A stretch of DNA of 64,000 nt, taken from the NCBI GenBank assembly GCA_028687585.1, contig JAQTZV010000024.1, positions 27,442 through 91,441 of the forward strand. Direction: 5' to 3'. Under the pieces are notes generated by a model. It saw only the letters and a program-made list of their open reading frames with translations, was not told the origin of the DNA and ran no database searches. Positions within the stretch are counted from its first letter, which is position 1. The number at the start of each line of letters is the position of its first letter. A program made the translations under genes and the position numbers. The DNA comes from Desulfuromonadaceae bacterium (GTDB lineage: Bacteria > Desulfobacterota > Desulfuromonadia > Geobacterales > Pseudopelobacteraceae). Shown here piece after piece: positions 52,374 to 60,674 of this stretch.

Positions 52374-53130
52374 GATTCACGCTCACGTTCCCTACGGACG
52401 TCTGGCTGAACATCTTGACTACGCGATCGAAAATCGCATAAATCCGGAGGTTTTTTTTCCTGCTGAGGCTCTCGATCATCTGGTCTGGGAAGAGCTGGCC
52501 TCGCTGGCAGGTGCGTTTCACTCGGCAGGTCTGAAGACGACGATTCACGCCCCTTACATCGATCTCAATCCGGGTGCCGTTGATCCAAGCATTCGCGCCG
52601 CAACCCGTCATCGCATACAACAGGTTTTGCAGGCTGCAGAGTTGCTTCGTCCCGAGGTCGTCGTGGTTCACCCCGGTTACGATGATCTTCACTACGGAGA
52701 AAACCGTCTGGTCTGGCTGAAAAACAGTATCGACTTTTGGCAGGAATTCGTACCCAAGGCCCGCGAGCTTGGTACCATTCTCGCGGTCGAAAACATCTAC
52801 GAGAAGGAACCGTCCACAATTAAGGCGCTGCTTGATGCTGTCGATGATCCCTGTTTCCGGCACTGCTTTGATGTGGGGCACTGGAATATGTTCACTACGG
52901 TGACCCTTAAAGAGTGGTTCAGTGAACTTGGTGAGTATATTGCCGAAAGCCATATTCATGACAATCATGGCCAGAGCGACGAGCATCTGCCGGTTGGTGA
53001 GGGTGCCATTGATTTCAAGCAATTCTTCCCGCTCCTGACGCAGTATGCCCCTGCAGCTGTGTGGACCATCGAAGCGCACAATACAGAGCATCTTCAGCGG
53101 GCGCTGAAAAATATCCAAATATATATTTGA
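52363..53130 (+). CDS. TIM-barrel sugar phosphate isomerase/epimerase-like protein
   Basis: 255 residues from the ATG at 52363 (AGGAAAG upstream), overlapping the channel gene. AP endonuclease family 2 fold: IHAHVPYGRL start, TIHAPYIDLNPG, VVVHPGYDD (metal-binding His), ILAVENIYE (metal Glu), FDVGHWNMF and SHIHDNHGQSDEHLPVGEGAID. These residues would hold a divalent metal. Substrate unknown: sugar, hydroxypyruvate or abasic DNA. galE follows 20 bases downstream. Confidence 0.87.
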   Translation: MKNKIHAHVPYGRLAEHLDYAIENRINPEVFFPAEALDHLVWEELASLAGAFHSAGLKTTIHAPYIDLNPGAVDPSIRAATRHRIQQVLQAAELLRPEVVVVHPGYDDLHYGENRLVWLKNSIDFWQEFVPKARELGTILAVENIYEKEPSTIKALLDAVDDPCFRHCFDVGHWNMFTTVTLKEWFSELGEYIAESHIHDNHGQSDEHLPVGEGAIDFKQFFPLLTQYAPAAVWTIEAHNTEHLQRALKNIQIYI

Positions 53131-53150
53131 GTTATTGAAGGAGAGTATCA

Positions 53151-54137
53151 ATGGCAGAAACGATTTTAGTAAGTGGCGGTTGCGGATATATCGGCAGTCA
53201 TGTTGTGCGTCAGCTTTCAGAATCCGGCAGCACTGTTGTGGTGTATGACAACCTTTCCACCGGATTTCGCGATGCCCTCACCCATGGTGAAGAGTTGGTC
53301 GTCGGTGAGTTGGCCGATCGCGACCGGCTGGAAGAGCTTTTTCAACGATTCAGATTCACGACAGTTCTCCATTTTGCCGCCGCTATAATCGCGCCGGAAT
53401 CGGTCTCGCTGCCGTTAAAATATTATGGCAACAATACCCGCAACACGCTGGGACTACTGGAAACATGCGTCAAATTCGGCGTGGAAAAATTTATTTTTTC
53501 CAGTACCGCCGCCGTGTACGGTTTTCCCGATGGCGGGGTTGCCTCTGAAGATAGCGCTCTGGTGCCGATTAATCCCTATGGGACATCCAAGCTGATGAGT
53601 GAATGGATGTTGCGTGATGTCGGCGCAGCACATGGTATGAAGTATGTTGCCCTGCGGTATTTCAATGTTGCCGGAGCTGATCCACAGGCACGCATGGGGC
53701 AGCGTACCCCGGAAGCGACTCACCTGATCAAGGTTGCCTGTCAGGCGGCGCTCGGTATGAGAGATAACATTAGTGTCTATGGCACTGATTACCCGACCCC
53801 TGACGGAACCGGAATTCGTGATTATATCCACATTGAGGATCTTGCCTCTGCCCACCTCTGCGCGTTGAAGTATCTTGAAAATGGCGGGGAATCAACGGCC
53901 ATGAATGTTGGCTATGGACATGGCAGCAGCGTTCGGGAAGTGCTTGAGGTCGTAAAAAAAGTCAGTGGATCTGATCTGAAAATTATCGAAGCAGACCGGC
54001 GCCCGGGAGACCCCGCTTCACTGGTTGCCAGAGCCGATAAAATCAGGACGTTAACCGGTTGGCAGCCACGCTACAACAGCCTCGAAACAATAGTCGCGGA
54101 TGCATGGCGCTGGGAAAGCCGTCTGGCCGGCAACTAG
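53151..54137 (+). CDS. galE: UDP-glucose 4-epimerase
   Basis: 328 residues. GGCGYIGSHVVRQL NAD-binding start, FSSTAAVYG, YGTSKLMSE with catalytic Tyr and Lys, LRYFNVAGADPQARMGQ, and YPTPDGTGIRDYIHIEDLA are textbook GalE. It supplies UDP-galactose for surface sugars. It is in a probable operon with the channel and isomerase genes. Confidence 0.95.
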   Translation: MAETILVSGGCGYIGSHVVRQLSESGSTVVVYDNLSTGFRDALTHGEELVVGELADRDRLEELFQRFRFTTVLHFAAAIIAPESVSLPLKYYGNNTRNTLGLLETCVKFGVEKFIFSSTAAVYGFPDGGVASEDSALVPINPYGTSKLMSEWMLRDVGAAHGMKYVALRYFNVAGADPQARMGQRTPEATHLIKVACQAALGMRDNISVYGTDYPTPDGTGIRDYIHIEDLASAHLCALKYLENGGESTAMNVGYGHGSSVREVLEVVKKVSGSDLKIIEADRRPGDPASLVARADKIRTLTGWQPRYNSLETIVADAWRWESRLAGN

Positions 54138-54233
54138 CTCTCATTAAAATAGTATTCTTTTTCCGTTTTATTTATGTTACACCTCTAGCCAACCAGTTTT
54201 TCTGGTGTAGCGGCTCTAGCCCAACAGGACCAT

Positions 54234-54956
54234 ATGGACTTTACCTCTCTTTACAGCACGCGGATTCAGACCTCCTTTGACGATGATCAGGCGCTGATTC
54301 TCAAAACTTTTCTTGAGAATATGACGACCAAAGACGGCTTGAAAGTGAATGTTACCAATTATTATAAAGGGTTGCCTGTTACCTATCCTGCTACGGTTCT
54401 CGGCGTTGAGCATGGCAACCTTGATCTTGATGTAAACTCCCAGCAGGCGATTGCGATCGATACCGACCGCTATGCGCTGATTCACAGCAAGCTGTTTTCC
54501 TTTCCCGTGGCCGCTCATGTCCAGTATGTTAATATCAAAAAGCATATGGTGACACTTAACAAACTCTGCTTTGTCGAAGTGCTTGCTGAAAAACGGGCGG
54601 CAGTGCGGCTGAATCTGGACCCGCCGGTACGTGCCACCATTCAGTACGCTGATCAGTCAATTGCCGGGGAACTGGTTAATATTTCGACGCAGGGGCTCGC
54701 AGTTACCGTTAATGATTTTTTCACACCGGAGCCAGATACGGAGATTTCTGTCAAATTCATGCTGCCGGACCCGGCATTGCAGAAACAGACATTGATCAGG
54801 GTGCCGGCAACACTTGTTGCCATTGTTGGTGACGCGTCACCGTATAACTGTAGATTCCGGATTTCGCCGGAACAGCATCAGGAACAGATGATCTCCCGCT
54901 ACAGTCTACAGCGTCAGGTAGAAATTATCCGGGGTTTGAAAGAGTTTGCGAGTTGA
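54234..54956 (+). CDS. PilZ-domain c-di-GMP-binding protein
   Basis: 240 residues. The N-terminal ~115 residues are a YcgR-like beta domain (LYSTRIQTSFDDDQALILKTFLENMTTKDG…). The PilZ domain starts near 120: KRAAVRLNL (R-A-A-V-R is RxxxR) and GELVNISTQGLAV (N-x-S-x-x-G). Both c-di-GMP contacts are present, unlike the PilZ protein at 31.2 kb. No membrane segment. It is a single gene with a strong terminator. Confidence 0.9.
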   Translation: MDFTSLYSTRIQTSFDDDQALILKTFLENMTTKDGLKVNVTNYYKGLPVTYPATVLGVEHGNLDLDVNSQQAIAIDTDRYALIHSKLFSFPVAAHVQYVNIKKHMVTLNKLCFVEVLAEKRAAVRLNLDPPVRATIQYADQSIAGELVNISTQGLAVTVNDFFTPEPDTEISVKFMLPDPALQKQTLIRVPATLVAIVGDASPYNCRFRISPEQHQEQMISRYSLQRQVEIIRGLKEFAS

Positions 54957-54981
54957 TAGGATAATCTTTTTGATGTCGACA

Positions 54982-55015
54982 AACAAGGCCCCCTGATAAA
55001 CAAGGGGGCCTTGTT
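54982..55015. terminator. Strong terminator between convergent genes
   Basis: AACAAGGCCCCC and GGGGGCCTTGTT form a perfect 12-bp stem followed by CAGTTTTT on the plus strand. It lies directly against the end of the M23 peptidase gene. Confidence 0.88.
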
Positions 55016-55788
55016 CAGTTTTTGCCGGGGAAACTTTCTGCCTGCTGCAGTTGACGGTAGACCGCAAGCGGGAGCGGCTGACCATTTGTAATTCGGAGCA
55101 CACTGAAGTGAAGATGTGTCGGTGAGCGCCGTTTTGCGGCGTTGAGGCCGCTGCGACCGATGGTCGCCAATAGATCGCCTGGTTTGACGATCGTGCCGGG
55201 CTCAACAAACAGCTCTTCGTTATGGGCATAGTATACCAGTAGATCGTTGGCCGGATCATAGACCCAGAGATACTTACCCCCTCGCAGTTTACTTCCCTGC
55301 AGCCATTCCGTTTCATACGCAACAACAACTCCGCCGGTCATGGATACCACCTGAACGGTTGTGCCGGTGCGGTCATCACGGCTGTCCTGGTTCCGGTCAC
55401 GAATAAAGATGTCATACGCCGGATGGCCGCCGTGGCGGTTACCGCTGAAAAAATCGTAGCCGCGCGGGGCAAAGCCATGGTTTCCCCGTTTCTCAATGGT
55501 GTCGGAAGTGTAACCAGCCACCGGGAAAGCCCACTTTGCTGGAGCAAAATCCCGACCGCCGCGACGGTAATATTCAACACGAATGGTGGTAAGCATGGCA
55601 GGAAGCTCTCTGCGGGCGTTTGCTTTGCTGATCCGGCCGTCACGGATCAGGGTGTTGAATTCATTGAATGCTGCATAGAGAGACGGAGTGCCTGAAGAAG
55701 GTATGGCATCAGGAAGAGCATGTGCAACGGGGCAACGCATCAGAATGCAAAGTATCGATATGTGTATCACGCAACCAAATCGGATCAA
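55015..55788 (-). CDS. Periplasmic M23 family peptidase
   Basis: 257 residues. Signal peptide ~1-25 (VIHISILCILMRCPVAHA). M23/LytM zinc site: GGHPAYDIF (HxxxD) and THLHFSVL (HxH). A KPGDLLATIGRSGLNAAKR loop is typical of these endopeptidases. It cuts peptide cross-links in peptidoglycan or acts as a hydrolase activator; all zinc ligands are present, so it is probably active. Single gene. Confidence 0.9.
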   Translation of the reverse strand: MIRFGCVIHISILCILMRCPVAHALPDAIPSSGTPSLYAAFNEFNTLIRDGRISKANARRELPAMLTTIRVEYYRRGGRDFAPAKWAFPVAGYTSDTIEKRGNHGFAPRGYDFFSGNRHGGHPAYDIFIRDRNQDSRDDRTGTTVQVVSMTGGVVVAYETEWLQGSKLRGGKYLWVYDPANDLLVYYAHNEELFVEPGTIVKPGDLLATIGRSGLNAAKRRSPTHLHFSVLRITNGQPLPLAVYRQLQQAESFPGKN

Positions 55789-55830
55789 TTGATATTCCTG
55801 TCTGTATCAAGACAAATTCGCAAAATAAAG

Positions 55831-55863
55831 AAGACCTGGCAGGGTTGTCTTCTGCCAGGTCTT
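55831..55863. terminator. Terminator after the nosL-like gene
   Basis: AAGACCTGGCAG and CTGCCAGGTCTT form a perfect 12-bp stem with a nine-base loop; on the minus strand it is followed by CTTTATTTTG. It lies 23 bases after the nosL stop. Confidence 0.8.
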
Positions 55864-55885
55864 GTCACATCAGCCGATATGGAAA

Positions 55886-56380
55886 TTACATGGTATGGTC
55901 GCCATGACCAGTGTGCTCTTTTGGTTTCATGTTTTTTGACCGCTCTGCTTCATCCTTTTCCGCAGCCTTGAGTGTTTCATCGAAGCTGGCCAGTTTACCG
56001 CCATTACTCTTAATGAACGCGTCTGCGTCGCTCTTTTCGGCGAAAGCCCATTTTGCTGTCTTGGTCATGACACCTTTTATACTGCCGCCGATCACCCAGG
56101 TGGCGGTTTTTGCATCGATCAGCTTTTTGGAGTTGTAATCGCCGACCTGGAAAGATTTGACCTCTTTTTTGCTCTTCTTCAATTCGGTTGCTACGCAGTT
56201 GATACTGCAGACGCCGGCGCTGCTGCCATCGGTGTAGGTGACCACCATGCGGCTGTGGGCGAATTTGGTGCGGTCCATGCCGCAATGTTTGCAGGAATCC
56301 GGTGTTTCGACTTTCTCGGCAGCCAGGCAGACGGTTGCGAGTGATAGTACCAATAATAGTGAGATCCAGATTTTTTTCAT
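55886..56380 (-). CDS. NosL-family metal-binding protein
   Basis: 164 residues from the ATG at 56378-56380 (AGGAGAG upstream). Signal peptide ~1-21 (ISLLLVLSLATVCLAAE). NosL features are CKHCGMDRTKFAHSRMVV and YTDGSSAGVCSINCVA, then FQVGDY … ATWVIGG. The tail HTGHGDHTM is His-rich and could bind copper. NosL is a copper chaperone for nitrous oxide reductase in denitrifiers, but no nos genes are in the window, so the role here may be general copper handling. Confidence 0.85.
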   Translation of the reverse strand: MKKIWISLLLVLSLATVCLAAEKVETPDSCKHCGMDRTKFAHSRMVVTYTDGSSAGVCSINCVATELKKSKKEVKSFQVGDYNSKKLIDAKTATWVIGGSIKGVMTKTAKWAFAEKSDADAFIKSNGGKLASFDETLKAAEKDEAERSKNMKPKEHTGHGDHTM

Positions 56381-56488
56381 GGTGAAGCTCTCCTTTTTTA
56401 GATAAATCACGGTGGGGGTTTATGCCATTCTATCGTTAAGGGCGGAATTCAGCGAGAAGTACCCCGAACCGGCCAGAGATAATACGGC

Positions 56489-57091
56489 TTATCCTCCAAA
56501 AGTGCCGCGTTTGGACACCTTGCGGATCTCTTTTTCATCAGACCATTCGAGAATGCCGGTTTTCAGGTTTTTGAGCGACATGGTGAATTTGTAGTAGACA
56601 TCGGTTGTGCTGCCTAATTTCTGCCTGATCTCAGATAAATTGGAGGTTAGCAAAAATTCGGCGCCGACCTGGTGGCCGAAATCGACGGCGGTCTTTTTGT
56701 CCACCAGACCACTGTCCTGCTGGGTTTTGAGCTCTTCGATCGTCTGGGCATCGGTGGTACGGTCGATAAAGCGGAATTTACCGGAACGGATCAGCCTGGT
56801 CCTGATCGAGTCGGTAACCGACTCAGTGTCGATATGCTGCATTGTCTTGTTTTTGACCATGTCAACGCTCACAACCGGTCGCCGCGAAGCGGTCATTTCG
56901 ACCATCGGCGGGAAAGTAATCATCGACTCAACCATTGCTTCTGCAATCTGCTGCAGATCGGAAGAGCCGAATTCGGTCGAAATCGGCTTGGCCGAACCGG
57001 CATCATCGTACTGAATCGTTGATGCACAGCCGGAAAGAGATATCGCGCCTATCGCTGCCATTGCAAAAAGTATTTTCATGCCATGTTTCAT
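56489..57091 (-). CDS. lpoB: Penicillin-binding protein activator LpoB-like lipoprotein
   Basis: 200 residues from the ATG at 57089-57091 (GAGGA upstream; the open frame to 57226 lies in the neighbouring gene). Lipobox LSGC. LpoB signatures are STEFGSSDLQQIAEAMVESM, PVVSVDMVKNKTMQHIDTESVTDSIRTRLIRSGKFRFID and LLTSNLSEIRQ. It activates the bifunctional PBP1b from the outer membrane in E. coli. It lies downstream of YcfL-like and COG3014 genes, an arrangement also seen elsewhere. Confidence 0.9.
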   Translation of the reverse strand: MKHGMKILFAMAAIGAISLSGCASTIQYDDAGSAKPISTEFGSSDLQQIAEAMVESMITFPPMVEMTASRRPVVSVDMVKNKTMQHIDTESVTDSIRTRLIRSGKFRFIDRTTDAQTIEELKTQQDSGLVDKKTAVDFGHQVGAEFLLTSNLSEIRQKLGSTTDVYYKFTMSLKNLKTGILEWSDEKEIRKVSKRGTFGG

Positions 57092-57140
57092 AGGAGGTAT
57101 CCTCACTTTAGTTTTATTATTTCTCATACGCATATGCATC

Positions 57141-57584
57141 TTAATCCGGTTCTCTGATTTTAAGCTTGAACTCCTTCGCTCTCGGATTCGGCGCAACGCT
57201 CTGAATGGTCTTTGATTCACGCCCATACAGAATCAACGGCTTCCAGGAACCGGCGCCTGAATTTATTTCCATTCCACCGCCATCATACCACTCGAACCGG
57301 TATTGGAACGGCAGGGTGGCGTTGTCTTTGGAGCGCAACGTGGCCTGGACTCTCATAACATCGCCCGCCATGATGCTTTTTACGTCAACAATCTGAATAT
57401 CACCTTTAAGCCCGCTGTTGTTAAACTGCACATTCTTTTCCAGCGACCGGGCGCCTTGCTCGTCCCAGGTCGTCTTGCCGGTTACTTCAACTCCGGCAGT
57501 CGTACTGCACCCCGCCAGCCCCAGAGAAGTAATAACGGCAACTGCTGCCATGCTCCCGACTATACCGTTACGGTTCTGTTTCAT
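57141..57584 (-). CDS. YcfL-family (DUF1425) lipoprotein
   Basis: 147 residues. Lipobox LAGC after a hydrophobic signal. The mature part is a beta-sandwich-like domain with VKSIMAGDVMRVQATLRSKDNATLPFQYRFEWYDGGGMEI and KTIQSVAPNPRAKEFKLKI, matching YcfL. In E. coli ycfL is next to lpoB (ycfM). Function is not known; co-occurrence suggests a role in peptidoglycan control. Confidence 0.88.
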   Translation of the reverse strand: MKQNRNGIVGSMAAVAVITSLGLAGCSTTAGVEVTGKTTWDEQGARSLEKNVQFNNSGLKGDIQIVDVKSIMAGDVMRVQATLRSKDNATLPFQYRFEWYDGGGMEINSGAGSWKPLILYGRESKTIQSVAPNPRAKEFKLKIREPD

Positions 57585-57654
57585 AATCTCCCCTCCCTAT
57601 TTCCATTTGGTTTTTCGCTTGAACCCGGAGTACTTCCCGTACACAGCATCTCTG

Positions 57655-59085
57655 CTAAAACGTGGTGACCGTATTATACATCTGTCGACCGGCGCGCACC
57701 ACATGTAAAACGGTTTTGCCATTAGCTTGAATTTCAACATCCGCATGTGCCGCCCCAGCAGCCATTGGATGCTGAAGAGACAGCGAATAGCTGCCGGCCG
57801 GCAATGTTGTCCGCAAGATCTGAACATCGGCAGGCAGGGTGAGCCAACTGCGCAAATCCGCGCTCTCGCTGACAAGGTTCCAAATGATAGTGGCAAACTG
57901 GCCAAGATCTCCCATCTGTTTTTTTGCTTCCACTGCCGTAACTCCCTTGGCAATAGCCCGGATAATCTGACGAGTGGCAATCACCGGGACCTTTTCCTTC
58001 AGCGCTTTAACGGCCAGTGCCCGGACATCGCAGATCGGCTCGGTACTCCCGATAAGTGCACCATTGCTCAGAATCCGCAAGGGGACCTGCGGTGACCACC
58101 TTTCCTGATAGATCGGGAATGCTATGGCGATAATGCCCGCTCTCCCCGCCGGCAGCGGGATTTTTATCTCATGCTTTTGCGGGACAAAACCGTCTTCAAA
58201 AAGGACGAGAAGTTCACCGACGCCGGTTCCTTCTTTATCATGTAATCCGGTATCCACCTGTGGAAATCGGTGTCTCAATTCATCAAGCTCTTCACGCATG
58301 TCAAGCGTGGCCGCTAGGCGCAGCACATCTTTCTGCAGATACCGGTTTTCCGGATAAATTTCCAGGGCCTTTTTATAGTCGATATAGGCATCGTTCGGCT
58401 GCCGGATTAATTCATAAATAAATCCCGAAACGTAAAAGGTGTACGCATTCTGGAATGAGTTTTTTACTTTTCCGGCAATTTCATCCATCTGGGCGTACCG
58501 GGTATCGATGTTTGAGGAATTGCTGTTGATCCTTTTATTCCGGGCCTCTTCCTGAGCCCTCTCCAGCTCTTTTTCAAAACGATTCAACGAGTCGTTCTGT
58601 TCGGCATTGGCACGGCGGACTTCAACTCCAGCGCCGTCAAGGTCCTTTTTTTTCAGATAATTGAGCGCCTGGTAATGATGCAGGAGCACCCGTTCATACC
58701 CCTCACCCTCATACGGAATCGCATTATCATTGACGGCTGTTGCCGCAACGTTAGCACCAAAATCGGAAGCGCTGAACAGCGCTTTATTGTCGTTCTCCCT
58801 GATTTTATCCATCGAAGCGGTGAAGTCCGCCATGCTGACGTTACTATTGCCGCTTACCTGCGCATATCGTCCCCGCTCCATGTTGTAGAGAATCAGATCC
58901 TTGTTTTTACACTCATTCAGCAGGCATTGTGATAAATCAATCGTGGAACGATTCGACAAGGAGTCGATTAGCGGCTGAATTTGGCGGGGGTACGGGGTAA
59001 ACGTCGAAGAAGCTGCGCAGCCTGACAAAATCAGAAACAGAGCCAGCGTTACCGCCTGTTTGCATATTGTTACAACTTTACACAC
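57655..59085 (-). CDS. COG3014-type lipoprotein with TPR-like region
   Basis: 476 residues from a GTG at 59083-59085 (AAGGGG upstream). Lipobox LSGC (~C23). Residues 60-270 are helical with TPR-like pieces (ERVLLHHYQALNYLKKKDLDGAGVEVRRANAEQ and YIDYKKALEIYPENRYLQKDVLRLAATL). A C-terminal beta-rich part carries ALKEKVPVIATRQIIRAIAKG. The family is known only as a neighbour of YcfL and LpoB. First gene of the four-gene leftward run down to nosL. Confidence 0.85.
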   Translation of the reverse strand: MCKVVTICKQAVTLALFLILSGCAASSTFTPYPRQIQPLIDSLSNRSTIDLSQCLLNECKNKDLILYNMERGRYAQVSGNSNVSMADFTASMDKIRENDNKALFSASDFGANVAATAVNDNAIPYEGEGYERVLLHHYQALNYLKKKDLDGAGVEVRRANAEQNDSLNRFEKELERAQEEARNKRINSNSSNIDTRYAQMDEIAGKVKNSFQNAYTFYVSGFIYELIRQPNDAYIDYKKALEIYPENRYLQKDVLRLAATLDMREELDELRHRFPQVDTGLHDKEGTGVGELLVLFEDGFVPQKHEIKIPLPAGRAGIIAIAFPIYQERWSPQVPLRILSNGALIGSTEPICDVRALAVKALKEKVPVIATRQIIRAIAKGVTAVEAKKQMGDLGQFATIIWNLVSESADLRSWLTLPADVQILRTTLPAGSYSLSLQHPMAAGAAHADVEIQANGKTVLHVVRAGRQMYNTVTTF

Positions 59086-59281
59086 GTCAGCCCCTTGGCA
59101 AAAGTCCGGGAGTTCAGACCAGTTCTACTGTTACAAGGAAACCATCTCGCAAAAACACCCTATTGTCAATAGTGCACTTTTTTTTATGCATTGCACAAGA
59201 CCATGGATAAAATACGTGTAGTATTTCATCGCTATGTTTGCTATGGAGTGACGCGACCAGTCTCTGTGAGAGGTACACTGA

Positions 59282-60484
59282 ATGCCTGCAACAACAGAAG
59301 GAGATGTCCAGGTCGGCACGACAGCGTTCCGGCGTATCAACGTGGCACTGTTCTGCGCCGGTTTTGTCACCTTCGTCACCCTCTACGACGTGCAGCCGCT
59401 CCTCCCGCTGTTCGCCCAGGAGTTCGGGGTGTCGCCGGCAATGGCCAGCCTGCCGCTTTCATCTGCAACTATCGCACTCGCGTTCGGCATGCTGATAGTC
59501 GGCACGGTATCCGAGACACTGGGCCGCCGCCAGGTCATGACGGCAGCTCTCTTCCTGACATCACTCCTGGCGATGGCAACATTATTTTGTCACTCGTTCG
59601 AATCGCTGCTGTTGCTGCGGCTGTTCCAGGGGATTGCGCTCGCCGGAGTCCCCTCTGTTGCCATGGCGTATCTCGGAGAGGAGATGAATGCTGAATCAAT
59701 CGGTCATGCCATGGGACTGTATATCAGCGGCAATGCGCTCGGCGGAATGACCGGCCGGATCGGATCGTCGCTGCTCTGCCGCTATGTCCCCTGGCATACA
59801 GCAATCGCCCTGATCGGGGTCATCAGCCTGCTGCTCAGCCTGATATTCCTCAAGAGTCTCCCCCCCTCCACCAACTTCCGCCAGCGACCCTTCCAGCTCC
59901 GCTATCTATACACCTCGCTGTGCCAGAACCTCCGCGACCCCGGACTGCTCTGCCTGTATGCGCTGGCATTTCTTTCGATGGGCGGCTTTATTTCGCTCTA
60001 CAACTATATCGGTTTCCGTCTGCTGGCCGCCCCGTACCAGCTCAGCCAGTTTCAGGTCAGCCTTATATTTCTGGTCTACCTGCTCGGTTCATTCAGTTCC
60101 GGGGTGGTCGGCAGCTTGATTCATCGCTTTGGCCGCCCGTTCATGATCAGGATTACTCTTGCGACCATGCTGATCGGGACTTTGGTGACGCTGGCCGGAA
60201 CGCTCATGTTGATCGTGGCAGGAGTGGGGATCTTTACCTGCGGCTTCTTCAGCGCCCATGCAATCGCATCAAGCTGGGTCGGAAGGCGGGCAAAGAGCGC
60301 CAAGGCTCAGGCGTCGTCACTCTATCTCTTCTCGTATTACCTCGGTTCAAGTATTTCAGGTACAGTTGGGGGGCTTTTTTGGCAACATTTCGGGTGGAAC
60401 GGCGTGGCGACTATGATCGCACTGCTGCTGGTGGCGGCCTTCGGGGTGGCGGCGCTGCTGCTGCGGATGCCGGTGGTGGAGTAG
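59282..60484 (+). CDS. MFS transporter (YnfM-like)
   Basis: 400 residues, about 12 membrane helices. Family motifs: FVTFVTLYDVQPLLPLFAQEF in TM1, the loop TVSETLGRRQVM (MFS motif A type), FQGIALAGVPSVAMAYLGEEM in TM4, and SLYLFSYYLGSSISGTVGG in TM11. This resembles the YnfM/YybF efflux-type group (arabinose- or drug-efflux-like); substrate not predictable. It is GC-richer than its neighbours and is followed by a terminator. Confidence 0.88.
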   Translation: MPATTEGDVQVGTTAFRRINVALFCAGFVTFVTLYDVQPLLPLFAQEFGVSPAMASLPLSSATIALAFGMLIVGTVSETLGRRQVMTAALFLTSLLAMATLFCHSFESLLLLRLFQGIALAGVPSVAMAYLGEEMNAESIGHAMGLYISGNALGGMTGRIGSSLLCRYVPWHTAIALIGVISLLLSLIFLKSLPPSTNFRQRPFQLRYLYTSLCQNLRDPGLLCLYALAFLSMGGFISLYNYIGFRLLAAPYQLSQFQVSLIFLVYLLGSFSSGVVGSLIHRFGRPFMIRITLATMLIGTLVTLAGTLMLIVAGVGIFTCGFFSAHAIASSWVGRRAKSAKAQASSLYLFSYYLGSSISGTVGGLFWQHFGWNGVATMIALLLVAAFGVAALLLRMPVVE

Positions 60485-60561
60485 TCAACCCGGTCTTTTC
60501 ATGATCGTAGTTGTATCCCGAGATAATCACCCAGGGGATTTACACGGAAGTAACTTCGAAG

Positions 60562-60587
60562 GGCGGGAATTTTCCCCGCCTTTTTTT
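60562..60587 (+). terminator. Rho-independent terminator after the MFS gene
   Basis: GGCGGG and CCCGCC stem (extended by A-T pairs), loop of about four to seven, then eight T. The rest of the gap to 60674 shows nothing else. Confidence 0.85.
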
Positions 60588-60674
60588 CATAAAAAATCAC
60601 ACGCAGCATTGTGGTATTTTAAACAATAATCATTTAGTAAAGCCGTCTCATCCAGCTAATTGTTTAACAATACC

